Source of the DNA: Alloalcanivorax profundimaris
Lineage (GTDB): Bacteria > Pseudomonadota > Gammaproteobacteria > Pseudomonadales > Alcanivoracaceae
DNA: 64,000 bases
Reading direction: 5' to 3'
NCBI RefSeq assembly: GCF_015265435.1
Contig: NZ_JABJWH010000021.1
Coordinates: 124,001 to 188,000, forward strand
Shown: positions 38,682-46,436 of the stretch, piece by piece
How the letters are laid out: the number at the start of each line of letters is the position of its first letter
How positions within the stretch are numbered: position 1 is the first letter of the stretch
Translations under genes and position numbers: made by a program
The notes under the pieces: generated by a model
The model's input: the letters and a program-made list of their open reading frames with translations, nothing else
The model's database searches: none
Told to the model about the DNA's origin: nothing

Positions 38682-39812
38682 TCAGTACATGTCCTTGTTG
38701 ACGTCGCTTTCACGGACCTTGCCCCACAGCACCTTGTACACCCAGGCGGTGTAGAGCAGCACGATGGGCAGCAGAATCACCGTGGCGATCAGCATGATGC
38801 CCAGGGTGTAGTGGCTGGAGGATGCGTCCCAGACCATCAGGCTGTGGCCCGGATCGGAGCTGCTGGGCAGGATCACCGGGAACATGGACACACCCACCGT
38901 GGTGATGATGGCGGCCACCGACAGCTTGGAGCCCAGGAAGCTGAGCGCGCCGATGCGCGCGTACAGCCCCAGCATGGCCAGGGCGGCGCCGGCGAAGCCC
39001 ACCAGCGGCACCAGCCAGAGCAGCGGCTGGGCGCTGTAGTTGGCCAGCCAGGCACCGGCCTCGGTGGTCATTTCCTTGCGCAGCGGGTTGCTGGGGCCCA
39101 CCGGGTCCAGGCCGCCCACAACCTGGTAGCCGTCCATGTTGCTGACCCAGAAACCGCCGATGGCGAACAGCACGATCACCACGGCGGCGGCGATCAGACC
39201 GAAACGCCGGGCCCGCTCCGCCGGTTCGCCATCGGCCTTGATCTGCAGCCAGGTGGCGCCGTGCAGAATCAGCATGGCCAGGGACACCAGCCCGCACAGC
39301 AGCGCGAACGGGTTCAGCAACCCGAAGAAGGAACCGGTGTAGAACGGCCTCAGGTCGCTGTCGAAGTGGAACGGCACGCCCTGCAGCACATTGCCCACGG
39401 CGACGCCGAAGATCAGCGCCGGTACCACGCCGCTGAAACACAGCGCCGCGTCCCAGCGGCCGCGCCAGGCGGCGTCGTCCCGCTTGGAGCGGAACTTGAA
39501 CGCCACCGGGCGGATGATCAGAGCCACCAGGATCAGGAACATGGCCAGGTAAAAGCCGGAGAAGCTCACCGCGTAGAGCGCCGGCCAGGCGGCGAAGATG
39601 GCGCCACCACCGAGGATGAACCATACCTGGTTGCCTTCCCACACCGGCCCCACGGTGTTGATCACCTGACGGCGCTGGCCGTCGTTGCGGGCCACCGCCG
39701 GCAGCAGCGCGGCAACGCCCATGTCGAACCCGTCGGTCACCGCGAAGGCCACCAGCAGCACGCCGAGCAGGGCCCACCAGATCAACCGCAAAACGTCATA
39801 GTCGAACAGCAT
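38682..39812 (-). CDS. cydB: cytochrome bd ubiquinol oxidase subunit II
   Basis: A 376-aa inner-membrane subunit with about eight to nine hydrophobic helices. The N-terminal LRLIWWALLGVLLVAFAVTD, GFDMGVAAL and the GPVWEGNQVWFILGGGAIF motif are typical of CydB. It forms the quinol oxidase with CydA and CydX, reducing oxygen with high affinity. AAGGAGA precedes the ATG. Twelve nt separate it from cydA. Confidence 0.97.
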   Translation of the reverse strand: MLFDYDVLRLIWWALLGVLLVAFAVTDGFDMGVAALLPAVARNDGQRRQVINTVGPVWEGNQVWFILGGGAIFAAWPALYAVSFSGFYLAMFLILVALIIRPVAFKFRSKRDDAAWRGRWDAALCFSGVVPALIFGVAVGNVLQGVPFHFDSDLRPFYTGSFFGLLNPFALLCGLVSLAMLILHGATWLQIKADGEPAERARRFGLIAAAVVIVLFAIGGFWVSNMDGYQVVGGLDPVGPSNPLRKEMTTEAGAWLANYSAQPLLWLVPLVGFAGAALAMLGLYARIGALSFLGSKLSVAAIITTVGVSMFPVILPSSSDPGHSLMVWDASSSHYTLGIMLIATVILLPIVLLYTAWVYKVLWGKVRESDVNKDMY

Positions 39813-39824
39813 GGCGTTGTCTCC

Positions 39825-41408
39825 TTATTCCTGCGGCCGGGTGAAGGCCGGTGAAAAGCGCTCGTCGAGCCGGGCGGGGTCGTCCGCGCTCTCCTCTTCC
39901 TCGGGGCCCTTGCGGATGTACTTGAGCATCAGCTTGACCTCGATGATCGCCAGGGTGGTGTAGATCACCAGGAAGCCGGCCACCGTGATCAGCAGGTCGG
40001 TCACGGTCAGGCTGCTGACTCCCAGGAAGGTGGGCAGCACCCCTTCGATCACCCAGGGCTGCCGGCCGTACTCCGCCACCAGCCAGCCCAGCTCCGCGGC
40101 CACCCAGGGCAGCGGCAGGGTCAGGAAGGCCACGCGCAGGAACCAGCGCGGCACCTGCCGGCGCAGGGACACCAGATAGAAGGCCAGACCGAACAGGGCG
40201 ATCATGTAGAAACCGATCACCACCATGAAGCGGAACGACCAGAACAGGGCGAACACATTGGGCAGCGCGTCCCGGGTCGCCATGGCGATCTGCTGGTCGC
40301 TGGCGTCACGGGGGTCTTCCACGTATTTCTTGAGCATCAGCGCATAGCCCATGTATTCCTGGTTCTCCAGGAAGGTCTGGCGGGCCTGGGCGTTGTTCTC
40401 GTCCACCTTGAGGGTTTCCAGGGCGTCGTAGGCCAGCAGGCCGTCGCGGATGTGCAGCTCGGAGAGCGAGATGAGCTCACGAATGCCGGGGATTTCCTGG
40501 TCGATGCTGCGGGTGGCGATCAGCCCCATGACCCAGGGAATCTTCACCTCGTAGTGGGTTTCCTGGGCTTCCCGGTCGGGAATGCCGAACAGGGCGAACG
40601 GCGCCGGTGCCTCCTCGGTCTCCCACATGCCCTCGATCATCGCCAGCTTCATTTTCTGGTTGTCGGTGATGGTGTAGCCGGATTCGTCACCCAGCACCAC
40701 CACGGACAGGGCCGCCGCCAACCCAAAGGACGCGGCCACCGTGAAGGAGCGTTTGGCCAGGGCCTCGTGGCGCCCGCGCAGCAGGTACCAAGCGCTGATC
40801 GAGAGCACGAACACGGCGCCGGTGACATAGCCGGCGGCCACGGTGTGCACGAACTTGGCCTGGGCCACCGGGTTGAAGATCACCGCGGCGAAGTCCACCA
40901 CTTCCATGCGCATGGTGTCCGGGTTGAACTCCGAACCCACCGGGTTCTGCATCCAGCCGTTGGCCACCAGAATCCACAGCGCGGAAAGGTTGGAGCCCAG
41001 CGCCACCAGCCAGGTCACCGCCAGGTGCTTCACCTTGCTGAGCTTGTCCCAGCCGAAGAAGAACAGCCCCACCAGGGTGGCTTCCAGGAAGAACGCCATC
41101 AGGCCCTCGATGGCCAGGGGCGCGCCGAAGATGTCGCCCACGTAATGGCTGTAGTAGGCCCAGTTGGTGCCGAACTGGAATTCCATGACGATGCCGGTGG
41201 CCACGCCCATGGCGAAGTTGATGCCGAACAGCAGCCCCCAGAACTTGGTCATGTCCCGCCAGATGGTGCGCCCGGTCATCACGTAGACGCTCTCCATGAT
41301 CGCGATCATGAAGGACAAACCCAGTGTCAAAGGAACGAAGAGGAAGTGGTACATGGCCGTCATCGCGAACTGAAGCCGCGACAATTCGACCAGTGTGGCG
41401 TCGATCAT
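39825..41408 (-). CDS. cydA: cytochrome bd ubiquinol oxidase subunit I
   Basis: A 527-aa catalytic subunit. It holds the haem-ligand helices (LSRLQFAMTAMYHFLFVPLT with His, GVATGIVMEFQFGTNW with the Glu), the long Q-loop (about residues 250-385, quinol binding), the PNVFALFWSFRFMVVIGFY helix with the Met ligand, and GRQPWVIEGVLPTFLG. The long Q-loop and CydX place it with the E. coli bd-I type rather than cyanide-insensitive CioA. Its ATG overlaps the TGA of a 58-aa ORF by 4 nt, so its translation is probably coupled to that ORF. Confidence 0.97.
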   Translation of the reverse strand: MIDATLVELSRLQFAMTAMYHFLFVPLTLGLSFMIAIMESVYVMTGRTIWRDMTKFWGLLFGINFAMGVATGIVMEFQFGTNWAYYSHYVGDIFGAPLAIEGLMAFFLEATLVGLFFFGWDKLSKVKHLAVTWLVALGSNLSALWILVANGWMQNPVGSEFNPDTMRMEVVDFAAVIFNPVAQAKFVHTVAAGYVTGAVFVLSISAWYLLRGRHEALAKRSFTVAASFGLAAALSVVVLGDESGYTITDNQKMKLAMIEGMWETEEAPAPFALFGIPDREAQETHYEVKIPWVMGLIATRSIDQEIPGIRELISLSELHIRDGLLAYDALETLKVDENNAQARQTFLENQEYMGYALMLKKYVEDPRDASDQQIAMATRDALPNVFALFWSFRFMVVIGFYMIALFGLAFYLVSLRRQVPRWFLRVAFLTLPLPWVAAELGWLVAEYGRQPWVIEGVLPTFLGVSSLTVTDLLITVAGFLVIYTTLAIIEVKLMLKYIRKGPEEEESADDPARLDERFSPAFTRPQE

Positions 41409-41581
41409 TGGTGTTCTCCCCTGACTACAAACCGGCGGGCCGCCCCGCCTATTCGCGAAAGGACCTCCATGGCCTTCCAGTTCGAGGTACTGCGCGCGTG
41501 ATGGTACACGCGGCGAAATGCCGGTGCCTTGAGCGAGATCAGAATCACACGGGTGAAAGCCCGCCGGATCACGTCTACCAT
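41405..41581 (-). CDS. 58-aa small protein translated immediately before cydA
   Basis: An ORF encoding a 58-aa basic, Arg-rich protein (VDVIRRAFTRVILISLKAPA in the first third, SNWKAMEVLSRIGGAARRF later). GGAGG sits 6 nt before its ATG and its TGA overlaps the cydA ATG by 4 nt, so it should be translated and coupled to CydA. I know no family that fits: it is not CydX, YbgE or the DUF4492 type CydZ. One short amphipathic helix is likely; no full membrane span is obvious. It may be an assembly factor or a leader controlling cydA translation. Confidence 0.65.
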   Translation of the reverse strand: MVDVIRRAFTRVILISLKAPAFRRVYHHARSTSNWKAMEVLSRIGGAARRFVVRGEHQ

Positions 41582-41679
41582 TGACCGCCTCCGATCCGTG
41601 CCCCTGGCACCATCGTCAGAATAGCATCGCATCCGAGCCCCTTCACGTTACGTTGAGCAAAGTGGAACCAACTAGCACC

Positions 41680-43377
41680 ATGTCCATTGATCCACATCAA
41701 GCCGACCCGGCCGGGTGGCTCGCGGACCAGCGCCGCCACGCCCCGCGCATGCTCAAGCGGCTGCTGCTGACCGCCCTGGCCGACGCGCCCCTGGCACTAT
41801 TGCAAGCGGCCCTGCTGGCCTGGCTGGCCGCCAACCTGCTGGCCGGCCAGGGCCGGCTGTGGACCCCGGCGGCCCTGTTGCTGCTGACCCTGGCGGTGCG
41901 CGCCCTGGCCGGCGCCGCCCGCGCCCGCTTCAGCGCCGGCGCCGCCGCCGACATCAGCCTGGCGATCCGTGAGCGGGTGGCCGGGGCGCTACTGCGCGGC
42001 GCCGGCGGCGCCATGACCCCGGGCGAGGCCAGCACCGCCCTGCTGGAACAGGCCGAGGCGGTGGGTCGCTACCACGCCGGCTTCGCCGTTCAGCGGCGGG
42101 TGGCCAGCCTGGCCACGCTGCTGTTCCTGGTGGCCGCGTTCGCCGTGGACTGGGTGGTGGGGCTGATCTTCCTGTGCACCGCGCCGCTGATTCCGCTGTT
42201 CATGATGCTGGTGGGCACCGGCGCCCAGCGTGCCGCCGACCGGCAACTGGAAAGCCTGCGCTTCCTGGGCGGCTACTTCCTGGACCGCCTGCGCGGCGTG
42301 CTGACGCTGCGCGCCTTCGCCCGCGAGGAAGCGGAACGGCAGGCGGTGGACATCGCCAACGGCGAGTACCGGCGCCGCACCATGAAGGTGCTGCGCATCG
42401 CCTTCCTCACCTCGGCGGTGCTGGAGCTGTTCGCCGCCCTCTCGGTGGCGCTGGTGGCGCTCTACGTGGGCCTGCATCTGCTCAACCTGGTGGCCTTCGG
42501 CCCCGGCCCGGCGCTGGATTTCGGCACCGGCCTGTGGCTGTTGCTGCTGGCGCCGGAGTTCTACCAACCGCTGCGCCAGCTGGCCGCCGGCTACCACGAC
42601 CGGGCCGCCGCCCAGGCCGCCGCCGACACCCTGGCGCCGCTGCTGGCCGACCACACTGACACCGACGCGACCCCATCCGCCGGGCCGATCGCGGCGGAAG
42701 CGGAACGCCACCCGGCCGCTCCTACCGCCCCATCCAAGGCAGCGTTGGCGCTGGAAGGGCTGAGTTTCCGCTACGCGGACGGCGAGGGCGAGCCGCTGTT
42801 CGAGAGCCTGGATGCCCAGGTGGCCGCCGGTGAATGCCTGGTGCTGCGCGGCGACAGCGGCACCGGCAAGAGCACCCTGCTCAAGGTGATCGCCGGCCTG
42901 CTGCCGGCGGACGGCGGACAGGTGCTCCACGACGGCCGGCCGGCACCCCGGCTGAATCAGGCCACCGGCCGGCTGGCCTGGGCCGGCCAGCACCCCTGGT
43001 TCCTGCACGGCACGGTGGCGGAGAATCTGCGCCTGGTGGCCCCGGAGGCTGACGACGCCGCCCTGGAGCACGTGCTGGCCGACTGCGGCCTGGCGGACCT
43101 GCCCGCCGGCCTGGCCACGCCCCTGGACGAAAACGGCGGCGGCCTGTCCGGCGGCCAGGGCCGGCGGCTGGCGCTGGCCCGGGCCCTGCTCAGCCCGGCG
43201 CCGCTGTTGCTGCTGGACGAACCCACCGCGGAGCTGGACGAGGACCTGGAGGCGCGCATCGTCGCCGCCCTGGCCGCCCGCAAGGGCGAACGCACCCTGG
43301 TGATCGCCACCCACTCCCCGGCCCTGGCGGCGCTGGCCGACCGGAGTGTGTGGCTGGGAGGAGAGGCCCATGAGTGA
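41680..43377 (+). CDS. cydD: thiol reductant ABC exporter subunit CydD
   Basis: A 565-aa half-transporter of the glutathione/cysteine exporter needed for bd oxidase assembly. The membrane domain covers about residues 20-330 (including LLTALADAPLALLQAALLAW). The ATPase has RGDSGTGKSTLLKVIAGLL, LSGGQGRRLALARALL and LLLDEPTAELDED. The linker at residues 337-349 is encoded by an inserted REP-like repeat. The first codons overlap a perfect FNR/Anr box. No good ribosome site precedes the ATG at 41680, so the start is slightly uncertain; a later Met24 is the alternative. Confidence 0.93.
   Translation: MSIDPHQADPAGWLADQRRHAPRMLKRLLLTALADAPLALLQAALLAWLAANLLAGQGRLWTPAALLLLTLAVRALAGAARARFSAGAAADISLAIRERVAGALLRGAGGAMTPGEASTALLEQAEAVGRYHAGFAVQRRVASLATLLFLVAAFAVDWVVGLIFLCTAPLIPLFMMLVGTGAQRAADRQLESLRFLGGYFLDRLRGVLTLRAFAREEAERQAVDIANGEYRRRTMKVLRIAFLTSAVLELFAALSVALVALYVGLHLLNLVAFGPGPALDFGTGLWLLLLAPEFYQPLRQLAAGYHDRAAAQAAADTLAPLLADHTDTDATPSAGPIAAEAERHPAAPTAPSKAALALEGLSFRYADGEGEPLFESLDAQVAAGECLVLRGDSGTGKSTLLKVIAGLLPADGGQVLHDGRPAPRLNQATGRLAWAGQHPWFLHGTVAENLRLVAPEADDAALEHVLADCGLADLPAGLATPLDENGGGLSGGQGRRLALARALLSPAPLLLLDEPTAELDEDLEARIVAALAARKGERTLVIATHSPALAALADRSVWLGGEAHE
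41687..41700. promoter_or_regulatory. perfect FNR/Anr box between cydA and cydD
   Basis: TTGATCCACATCAA matches the FNR/Anr consensus TTGAT-N4-ATCAA at all ten positions. It is 106 nt upstream of the 58-aa ORF/cydA start on the minus strand, and lies over codons 3-7 of cydD on the plus strand. Class II activation of the cydA side would place a start near 41652. Confidence 0.8.
42688..42725 (-). repeat. REP-like element, copy 3, inside cydD
   Basis: The plus strand runs from ATCGCGGCGGAAGCGGAACG to CCGGCCGCTCCTAC, the reverse complement of the intergenic units at 5251 and 51147. It begins exactly at codon 337 of cydD and adds an Ala/Glu/Pro-rich segment to the loop between the membrane domain and the ATPase, keeping the frame. 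Confidence 0.8.
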
Positions 43378-45040
43378 TCACGATATATCCCCGCGCCACT
43401 GGCTGCGCCAGCAGTTCAAGGGCGAGGGCCGGCGCCTGCGTAACGCCTGGCTACTGGCGCTGACCACCGCCCTGGCGGCCATGGCGCTGCTCGGCCTGTC
43501 CGGCTGGTTCATCAGCGCCGCCGCCCTGGCCGGCCTGGCCGCCGGCGGCATCGGCGCCATATCCTTCAACCTGCTGGCGCCCAGCGCCGGCATCCGCGCC
43601 CTGGCGGTGGGCCGCACCGTGTCGCGCTATTTCGAGCGGCTGGTGAGCCACGACGCCACCTTCCATGTGATGCAGCGCCTGCGCACCCGGCTGTTCGGCG
43701 CCATCCTGCCGCGCGTGCCCGGCCCCCTTTCACACCTGAGCACCGGCCACCTGCTGGAGCGGTTGCTGGGCGATGTGGAGCGCCTGGAAAACGCCTGGCT
43801 GGGCCAGGGACAACCGACCCTGGTGGCCGCCGCCACCGCTCTGGTGCTGCTGGTGGCCGGCTATGCCCTGGCCGGCCCGTTGGCGGCTCTGGCGCTGCTC
43901 ATCGGGTTTGTTCTGATGACCGCCCTGCTGGTCCGCCTGGCGCGGGTCTCCGACGCGCCGCTGCGGCAACGGGCCGAGGAGCGCGAACGGCTGCGCGGCG
44001 ATCTGGTGCAGGCGTTGAACGGCCTGCCGGACGTGCTCGCCTACGGCCTGCGCCCCACCCTGCTGAAACAGTGGCGTGAGCGCCTGGCCGGCCTGGCGGA
44101 CCTGGAACACCGGCTGGCCTGGCGCCAGGCGCTGGCCCAGACCCTGATCCAGAGTCTGATGCAATGGCTGGCGGTGGGCATGCTGCTCCTGCTGATCGGG
44201 CCGGTCCAGGACGGCGCCGTGGACGCGCCCATGGCCCTGGCGCTGATGCTGCTGGTGCTGGCCGCCGCCGAGGTCACCCTGCCGCTGGCACCGGCCTGGC
44301 AGGGCTGGTCGGACACCCGTTCCACGGTGTCGCGGCTGGCCGGCCTCACCGAAGCGCCGTTGCCCCGGGCCGCCGCCGAAGGCGACCGGACGCCGGCGCC
44401 GGACGGCCTGCTTGCCACCCGGGGGCTGACCTTCGCCTGGCCCGGCCAGGCGCCGCTGTTCGAGCACCTGGACCTGGACGTCCGCGCCGGCACGCCGCTG
44501 GCCATCGTCGGCCCCAGCGGCGCCGGCAAGAGCACCCTGCTGCACTGCCTGATGGGCCTGCAGCGCCCCACCGGCGGCGAGATCCGCTTCGGCGGCGTGG
44601 CCCAGTCGCAGGCCGATGGCGACGCCTGGCGCCGCTGCTTCAGCCTGCTGCTGCAGCGCCAGCAACTGTTCACCGGCACCCTGCGCGACAACCTGCGCCT
44701 GGCCCGGCCGGACGCCGACGACGACACCCTGTGGCGGGCCCTGGAGCAGGCCCGGCTGGCGGACCTGGTGCACCGGCGCGGCGGCCTGGACCTGTGGATC
44801 GGCACCGAGGGCCTGCACCTGTCCGGCGGCCAGGGCCGGCGCCTCTCCCTGGCCCGGGTGCTGCTGCGCGACAGCCCGGTGGTGCTGCTCGACGAGCCGT
44901 TCACCGGCCTGGAGCCGGCCACCGCCGACGCCCTGTTCGAAACCCTGCAAAGCGAACTGGCGGACCGGGTGCTGATCATGGTCACCCACGACCGCCGCCA
45001 GGCGGAGCGCCTGCCGGAGAAGCTGACCCTGACCCCGTGA
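43370..45040 (+). CDS. cydC: thiol reductant ABC exporter subunit CydC
   Basis: A 556-aa half-transporter partner of CydD. The membrane domain starts after KGEGRRLRNAWLLALTTALA with GLSGWFISAAALAGLAAGGI and the RALAVGRTVSRYFERLVSHD motif typical of CydC. The ATPase has GPSGAGKSTLLHCLMGLQ, LSGGQGRRLSLARVLL and VVLLDEPFTGLEP. It overlaps cydD by 8 nt and has GGAGGAGAG before its ATG. Together CydDC exports reducing thiols to the periplasm for cytochrome bd assembly. Confidence 0.95.
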   Translation: MSDHDISPRHWLRQQFKGEGRRLRNAWLLALTTALAAMALLGLSGWFISAAALAGLAAGGIGAISFNLLAPSAGIRALAVGRTVSRYFERLVSHDATFHVMQRLRTRLFGAILPRVPGPLSHLSTGHLLERLLGDVERLENAWLGQGQPTLVAAATALVLLVAGYALAGPLAALALLIGFVLMTALLVRLARVSDAPLRQRAEERERLRGDLVQALNGLPDVLAYGLRPTLLKQWRERLAGLADLEHRLAWRQALAQTLIQSLMQWLAVGMLLLLIGPVQDGAVDAPMALALMLLVLAAAEVTLPLAPAWQGWSDTRSTVSRLAGLTEAPLPRAAAEGDRTPAPDGLLATRGLTFAWPGQAPLFEHLDLDVRAGTPLAIVGPSGAGKSTLLHCLMGLQRPTGGEIRFGGVAQSQADGDAWRRCFSLLLQRQQLFTGTLRDNLRLARPDADDDTLWRALEQARLADLVHRRGGLDLWIGTEGLHLSGGQGRRLSLARVLLRDSPVVLLDEPFTGLEPATADALFETLQSELADRVLIMVTHDRRQAERLPEKLTLTP

Positions 45041-45048
45041 TGCCCCGT

Positions 45049-45072
45049 ATCGGCCCCTGAAGCCGCTCCTAC
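45049..45072 (-). repeat. REP-like element, copy 4 (degenerate)
   Basis: ATCGGCCCCTGAAGCCGCTCCTAC on the plus strand matches the 23-bp core with a few changes. It begins 9 nt after the cydC stop codon. Confidence 0.65.
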
Positions 45073-45143
45073 GGGGTGGGGTCATCGGTATTGTCTTGCC
45101 TCTCTCGCTGGGGTACTCTGCCAGCATCCTTTTGGAGAAAGAC

Positions 45144-45251
45144 ATGATCGACGCACGCCATAACAGAGCTTTCACCACTGCCGGCTTACCGGTGGCGGTG
45201 GCGTGTGCCGGTAACTTCTTCGGGTATTGGTTTAGCCGCTCGCGCGCCTGA
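45144..45251 (+). CDS. aromatic-rich leader peptide of the DAHP synthase gene
   Basis: A 35-aa ORF with a strong ribosome site (GGAG, 7-nt spacing). It ends in a run of aromatic residues: GNFFGYWF at residues 23-30, with five of eight positions Phe, Tyr or Trp, plus Phe10. These codons (45216-45233) lie just before a hairpin whose first arm covers the stop codon, and 51 nt before an intrinsic terminator that precedes DAHP synthase. This is the arrangement of amino-acid attenuator leaders such as pheL and trpL. The peptide itself probably has no function; ribosome stalling would report Phe/Tyr/Trp supply. Confidence 0.8.
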   Translation: MIDARHNRAFTTAGLPVAVACAGNFFGYWFSRSRA

Positions 45252-45271
45252 CCGTACCCGGCCAGGCGCGC
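45242..45271 (+). promoter_or_regulatory. leader hairpin at the end of the leader peptide ORF
   Basis: GCGCGCCTG (45242-45250) pairs perfectly with CAGGCGCGC (45263-45271). The first arm includes the leader peptide stop codon, so a ribosome finishing the peptide would block this hairpin. It is a candidate pause or alternative structure of an attenuator. A possible antiterminator partner is TTGGGG (45275-45280) with CCCCGG (45305-45310). Confidence 0.6.
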
Positions 45272-45301
45272 CCGTTGGGGCCGCCTGCCGAAGACCCAGA
45301 A

Positions 45302-45335
45302 AACCCCCGGTTGGCGACCCACCGGGGGTTTTTTG
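45302..45335 (+). terminator. attenuator terminator upstream of DAHP synthase
   Basis: A perfect 10-bp stem AACCCCCGGT/ACCGGGGGTT (45302-45311, 45321-45330) with a 9-nt loop continues into TTTTTTG. It lies 34 nt before the DAHP synthase ATG and would end transcription unless an alternative fold forms. Confidence 0.9.
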
Positions 45336-45368
45336 TTTTCAGAGGTTTTCAGAGGAAGGAAGGATCAC

Positions 45369-46427
45369 ATGAACGCCAGTCTTGCCGCCGTCCGCGATGA
45401 CACGGACGTCTCATCCGCCCCACGACGGGCCCACCCCCTGCCGGGCCCCGCCGCCCTGCGCGAGGCCCTGCCGCTGACCCCGGCGCTGGCCGACCAGGTC
45501 CGCGCCCATCGCGACCAGGTGCGCGCCATCCTGCGCGGCGACGACCCGCGCCTGCTGGTGATCACCGGGCCCTGCTCCCTGCACGACCGGGACGCCGCCC
45601 TGGAGTACGGCCGCCGCCTGAAGGCGCTCAATGACCGGCTCGGCGACCGCCTGCTGCTGGTGATGCGCGCCTACGTGGAAAAACCGCGCACCACCGTGGG
45701 CTGGAAAGGCCTGCTCTACGATCCCCATCTGGACGGCCGCGGCGACCTGGCCGAGGGGCTGCGCCGCTCCCGGGCGCTGCTGCTGGATCTGGTGGCCCTG
45801 GGCCTGCCGGTGGCCACCGAGCTGCTCAGCCCGCTGGCGGCGGATTACCTGGCGGACACCCTGAGCTGGGCGGCCATCGGCGCGCGCACCACGGAATCCC
45901 AGATTCACCGGGAGATGGTCAGCGGCCTGGATCTGCCGGTGGGCTTCAAGAACGGCACCGACGGCGAGCTGGGCGCCGCCCGGGACGCCATGGGCGCCGC
46001 CGCCCATCCCCATGCCCATCTGGGCATCGACGATCACGGCCACCCGGCGCTGATCCAGACCGCCGGCAACCCGGACACCCATCTGGTGCTGCGTGGCGGC
46101 CGGCGCGGCCCCAACTACGACGCCGCCAGCGTGGCGGCGGCCCGGGACGCCTTGGAAAGCGCCGGCCTCAACCCGCGTCTGGTGGTGGACTGCAGCCACG
46201 CCAACAGCGGCAAGGACCCGGCCCGCCAGCCGGCGGTACTGGACGAAGTGCTCGCCCAGCGCCGCGCCGGCGACCGCACCGTGGCCGGGGTAATGCTGGA
46301 AAGCCACCTGCACGGCGGCAACCAGGCCCTGGGCCCGGACCTGGATTACGGTGTCTCGATCACCGATGCCTGCCTGGGCTGGGACGACACCGAAGCCGCT
46401 CTCACAGGCCTGGCCGAAGGCCTCTAG
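45369..46427 (+). CDS. 3-deoxy-7-phosphoheptulonate (DAHP) synthase, class I
   Basis: A 352-aa type I DAHP synthase (AroF/G/H family), first enzyme of the shikimate pathway, condensing phosphoenolpyruvate with erythrose 4-phosphate. Motifs: LLVITGPCSLHD, YVEKPRTTVGWKGLLYDPH, SWAAIGARTTESQIHREM, GFKNGTDGELG, VVDCSHANSGKD, VMLESHLHGGNQ and ITDACLGWDDTE. The feedback-inhibitor specificity cannot be read by eye. AGGAAGGA precedes the ATG. Upstream sit the aromatic leader peptide and terminator, pointing to transcription attenuation by aromatic amino acids. Confidence 0.96.
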   Translation: MNASLAAVRDDTDVSSAPRRAHPLPGPAALREALPLTPALADQVRAHRDQVRAILRGDDPRLLVITGPCSLHDRDAALEYGRRLKALNDRLGDRLLLVMRAYVEKPRTTVGWKGLLYDPHLDGRGDLAEGLRRSRALLLDLVALGLPVATELLSPLAADYLADTLSWAAIGARTTESQIHREMVSGLDLPVGFKNGTDGELGAARDAMGAAAHPHAHLGIDDHGHPALIQTAGNPDTHLVLRGGRRGPNYDAASVAAARDALESAGLNPRLVVDCSHANSGKDPARQPAVLDEVLAQRRAGDRTVAGVMLESHLHGGNQALGPDLDYGVSITDACLGWDDTEAALTGLAEGL

Positions 46428-46436
46428 AGCAACCGG

